Source: Arthrobotrys musiformis
Lineage: Eukaryota > Ascomycota > Orbiliomycetes > Orbiliales > Orbiliaceae
Direction: 5' to 3'
NCBI GenBank assembly: GCA_036971715.1
Contig: JAVHJL010000008.1
Span: forward strand, 2,666,001-2,730,000
DNA length: 64,000 bases
Positions 60,888 to 64,000 of this stretch are shown in pieces. The notes beneath the pieces are model-generated. The model saw only the letters and a list, made by a program, of their open reading frames with translations. It was not told the DNA's origin and did no database searches. Each line of letters opens with the position of its first letter. Positions within the stretch are counted from its first letter, which is position 1. Made by a program: the position numbers and the translations under genes.

Positions 60888-62404
60888 ATGGTTGCTATGA
60901 ACTTGCTCTCAATCGCTCTTGCTACCCTTGCGGTAGCCCCTGCAGCTTTTTCTTCGCCTCTTGAGGCTAATGTTCTCGAGGCAAGGGGTAGGACTCACAA
61001 TGGAAAGGAAACAACAGATAGACCTGCTGTTTTCCCTTACCCGTTGAACACCGGAAAGAAGTTCAAGGAAACACCGAAGACGACGAAAACCTGCTTCGTT
61101 GACGCTCTTGGAAACGGACTTGACGACGGCCCGAACATTCTCGCTGCCGCGAAGAAATGCAACAATGGCGGCAAGATCGCTTTGCTCGATGATTTGTACA
61201 TGGTCCGAACTCCATTGGACTTGAAGCTCAATAAAGTCGACATCGAGCTCCAGGGAACTCTGAAGTTTGTCGACGATATCCCATTTTGGGAGAAGAACAG
61301 CTTCAAGTATGAGTTCCAGAACTCATCTTCGTTCATCCAGATTGGTGGCAAAGATGTTAACATCGTAAGTTTTGCGGTCTATGAGTATAGTTACCTTAAA
61401 TTGAGTGAGAAGTCAACTAACTTTTGGATGAACTTAGTACGGAGGCGGTACAATTGATGGCAATTCTCAGAAGTGGATCGATGCACACGCAGCGAACAGC
61501 TGGACATGGAGACCAGTCCTTGTTACCTTCTACGACCTCGATAACGCCTATATCAGCAACATCAAGTTCCGCTATAGCGCTAACTGGTACATTCTCGTCC
61601 ACACCTGCCAGAACATGATCTTTGACAATGTTAGCATTGCCGGGGGCAGTACCAGCAAAAATGAGCCAAAGAATACCGATGGTTGGGACACTTATCGATC
61701 CGACAATATCGTTATCCAGCACTCCAAGATCGATAACCACGACGACTGCGTTTCCTTCAAACCAAATTCGACAAATATCCTCGTACAAAGTCTCGACTGC
61801 AATGGGTCTCACGGTATCTCTGTTGGATCTTTGGGTCAATACCCCAAGTATTTCGATATCGTTGAGAACATCTACGTTTTCAACACTACCATGACGAACG
61901 CAACCAGCGCTGGAAGAATTAAGGTCTGGTCTGGAGAATATGCTAAGCCGCCATCCTGGGTCGAGGGTGGTGGTGGCGGTCACGGCCGTGTTTTCAATGT
62001 CGTAAGTAAAAACATTTCCCGCAAAACTAATCACTTCGTGATCTATTCCGTGTACACGCGTGTATTCTAATAATAATTGCTATCGCGTATAGACCTGGGA
62101 CGCGATCCGCCTCAAGAACATCGATTACGCCATCGAAATTACCCAATGCTACGGCCAAACCAATCTGACTCGTTGCGCCGAAGTCCCCGCAACTTTGAAG
62201 ATTAGCAATGTCTTGTTCCGTGGACTCTATGGGACTGCAAGCAAGAAATACGATCCTCGAGTTGGAAGCTTGGTATGCGGTAGCCCCGACAATTGCAACA
62301 ACATCTACGCTAGAGACATCAACATTCAACCTCCCAGCGCAAAGAGCCCCACATTCTCTTGCACAAATATGGACCAGTCGCTTCTAGATATCCCATGTGC
62401 TTGA
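60888..62404 (+). CDS. Secreted GH28 exo-polygalacturonase-like enzyme
   Basis: Predicted extracellular enzyme that hydrolyses polygalacturonic acid from chain ends. Exons 60888-61364, 61438-62001 and 62093-62404 give 450 aa, the usual size for fungal exo-acting GH28 enzymes. Both introns are phase 0 with GTAAGT donors, and the first rebuilds NI-YGGGTIDG. A signal peptide covers about residues 1-22 (MVAMNLLSIALATLAVAPAAFSS); the Met at residue 4 is an alternative start. All GH28 landmarks are present: NTDGW (238-242), the catalytic Asp pair in NHDDC (261-262), GSHGISVGS (282-290) and RIKVW (319-323). Several N-x-S/T sites suggest N-glycosylation. The C-terminus has four or more cysteines, probably paired. 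The exo rather than endo assignment rests on length and the NTDGWDTYRSDNI context and is inference. Confidence 0.92.
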
Positions 62405-64000
62405 TCAATTGGAGGATATTGGTGGGGGTGCCGAACTATATTGAGGCGTTGTGACAATTTTCGAAAATCTGTGCATGTAATTTAGAGCATCCTTGTTGGA
62501 ATATTTAATGAAAAATGAAATTATGCTGTGTAAAACCATCAGGCCTATGGGCGATTAAACTAAGAGTGCAGAATGGGCTCGTGCTCATCCCATCAAAGCT
62601 TCTAGAATCAAAAGGTTTGGTTCGCGCACACATACCAAGAATCACAGCAGCGCAACGTTACCGCTCAATCGAGGTATCACATCTCTGACATGCTGCATTC
62701 CCGCTACTAACCAGAGACATGCATCTCATGAGGCCTAGCATTATGTGAAATATAAAACGCAAATTAAACATCGGAAAGGAGATGTATTGGTTTCCAAGTT
62801 CTGATCCACACGCTCTAGGCTAAGGTCCGGATTAGGGCCCGGTGGCGCGCCATGGCGAGGACGCCACAGTCAATGCCACACGTTAATTCTAAATGGCTGG
62901 GGTTTGGTATTGACTAGCAGAGCTTGGGAGCTGAAGCGGGACAAAATGTCCAGAGATAGGAGGGTGGGTTTAAAAGGGATGTCTGCTCGGATATATACCG
63001 TATTGACTCAACGAAATCAACAACATAGTGCTAGCCGACATTTGAAATAGATAGTACGTAGGAAGAGCGGTAACCCGATATAAATGTGCCCCTAAAGCTA
63101 GTGATATTCGGCGCCTCCGACTTGGGGCCCGGAAATTTTTTGCTTTATGAAACTAAATGGATGCTATGCCAAAGAATGAAGAGGAACCTAAGACCGATGA
63201 GAATGTCCGTTCCTCGTTCCGGTTTCTGCCAAGAATTAGAGTATCGACAGCTCAATTAATCGAATCGGATTGCTTGAGAACCGCTTCCATATAGCCGTAT
63301 TGCTGTGATGATATCCACCATTCTCACAATGCCTAAAACGGGGTTCATGGTGTTCGTACGTGGGTCCATTGATTGGGCTTTCAATACTCCACGAGGATCT
63401 ACACTGTCAGGCCGGGATGTGCGATATCCGCAGTTTATCAGAGTCCAGAAGCTCGAAGGCTCCACGGACCCACTCGGCTTGATAAGTCTAGTCAAAATAA
63501 GTTAGTTGACAAGAGACCTCGCCATTTTTTACCCCTGTATCGACTTCCAAGTTTAAAAGAAGGGATCAGGTCCATAACCAAGCCTTTTTACATACTGGGC
63601 CCATTGGTTCGATAGACGGCCAAGATGGCGATTCAGGATTTTTGTCTTTGCTAAATGACAAATAAAGCATAAAAAGGATCATGCTTTCTCTGCGCCCAAA
63701 AAACGCCCACTTGTCGTTTTTGTCGTCATCTACGTATGCCCCCTCCTCCTCTTGCCGAAGTTTGGAACTCTTTCCTCAAAACTTGTCCCCAGCCGCAAAA
63801 TGTGGAAAAAATATTTTTCCCTGAAAGCACAGTCTTTATCGAGGGCTCCGAAGCGGTTCGGAAAGTTCAATGCTCTTTCGGGCCGGTTCTAACTGAGTGT
63901 TGCAGGCATCATGCAACTGAAGCTAGTTATTTGTTGAAATTCACCGTGCTGCATCGCGTTCGGTGGGAAAGTAACCTGTTGAAAATGAGTGGTCAAGTCT
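62405..64000. other. Terminal region of the window, no gene seen
   Basis: After the polygalacturonase stop I see no supported gene. Frames at 63256-63495 and 63305-63505 overlap on opposite strands. The sequence ends inside non-coding or unrecognised DNA; a gene beyond the window edge cannot be excluded. Confidence 0.55.

Overview
The window looks like nuclear DNA of a filamentous ascomycete (Pezizomycotina). Genes are split by short GT-AG introns of about 55-100 nt, usually with a CTAAC/CTAAT-type branch site. Intergenic gaps run from about 1 to 9 kb. Protein families include a HeLo/NB-ARC NLR, a PTH11/SAT4-like seven-helix receptor, C2H2 regulators with long disordered regions, a GH28 enzyme and a CAP protein. 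A PLL-type beta-propeller lectin and the very disordered proteins would suit an Orbiliomycetes-like fungus, but that placement is an inference. Exon joins were derived by matching reading frame, splice consensus and protein continuity, and most spliced totals divide exactly by three.

Layout. 0.1-3.2 kb (-): a multi-exon secreted protein with a long disordered tail, middle unresolved. 4.2-5.3 kb (-): an aquaporin-family channel. 6.9-10.1 kb (+): a three-exon HeLo-NB-ARC-helical repeat NLR of about 1003 aa, the most defence-like gene here. 13.2-15.2 kb (+): a methionine-permease-like amino acid transporter. 16.1-20.2 kb (+): a 1321-aa cysteine-rich protein with an acidic tail. 23.9-26.1 kb (+): a disordered protein with three copies of an F-[VL]-P-E...T-T-R motif. 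26.1-34.8 kb: a gene-poor 8.7-kb stretch containing a striking TCCTAAT decamer-like repeat field. 34.8-35.9 kb (+): a PLL-like lectin with an apparent frameshift. 38.8-41.9 kb (-): a five-exon C2H2 protein with a C-terminal zinc-ribbon-like exon. 45.3-48.9 kb (-): a 1176-aa C2H2 protein. 53.4-55.3 kb (+): a seven-helix rhodopsin-like fungal membrane protein whose reading frame needs a 5-nt micro-exon. 55.9-57.1 kb (-): a secreted CAP/PR-1 protein. 59.0-59.1 kb (-): an intron-containing tRNA-Gly(GCC). 60.9-62.4 kb (+): a secreted GH28 exo-polygalacturonase-like enzyme.

The genes do not form an obvious metabolic cluster. Several point outward: a receptor, a lectin, a CAP protein, a pectin-degrading enzyme, two transporters or channels, and an NLR for non-self recognition. 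The best candidates for further study are the NLR, the decamer repeat field, the frameshifted lectin, the micro-exon receptor and the three-motif disordered protein.
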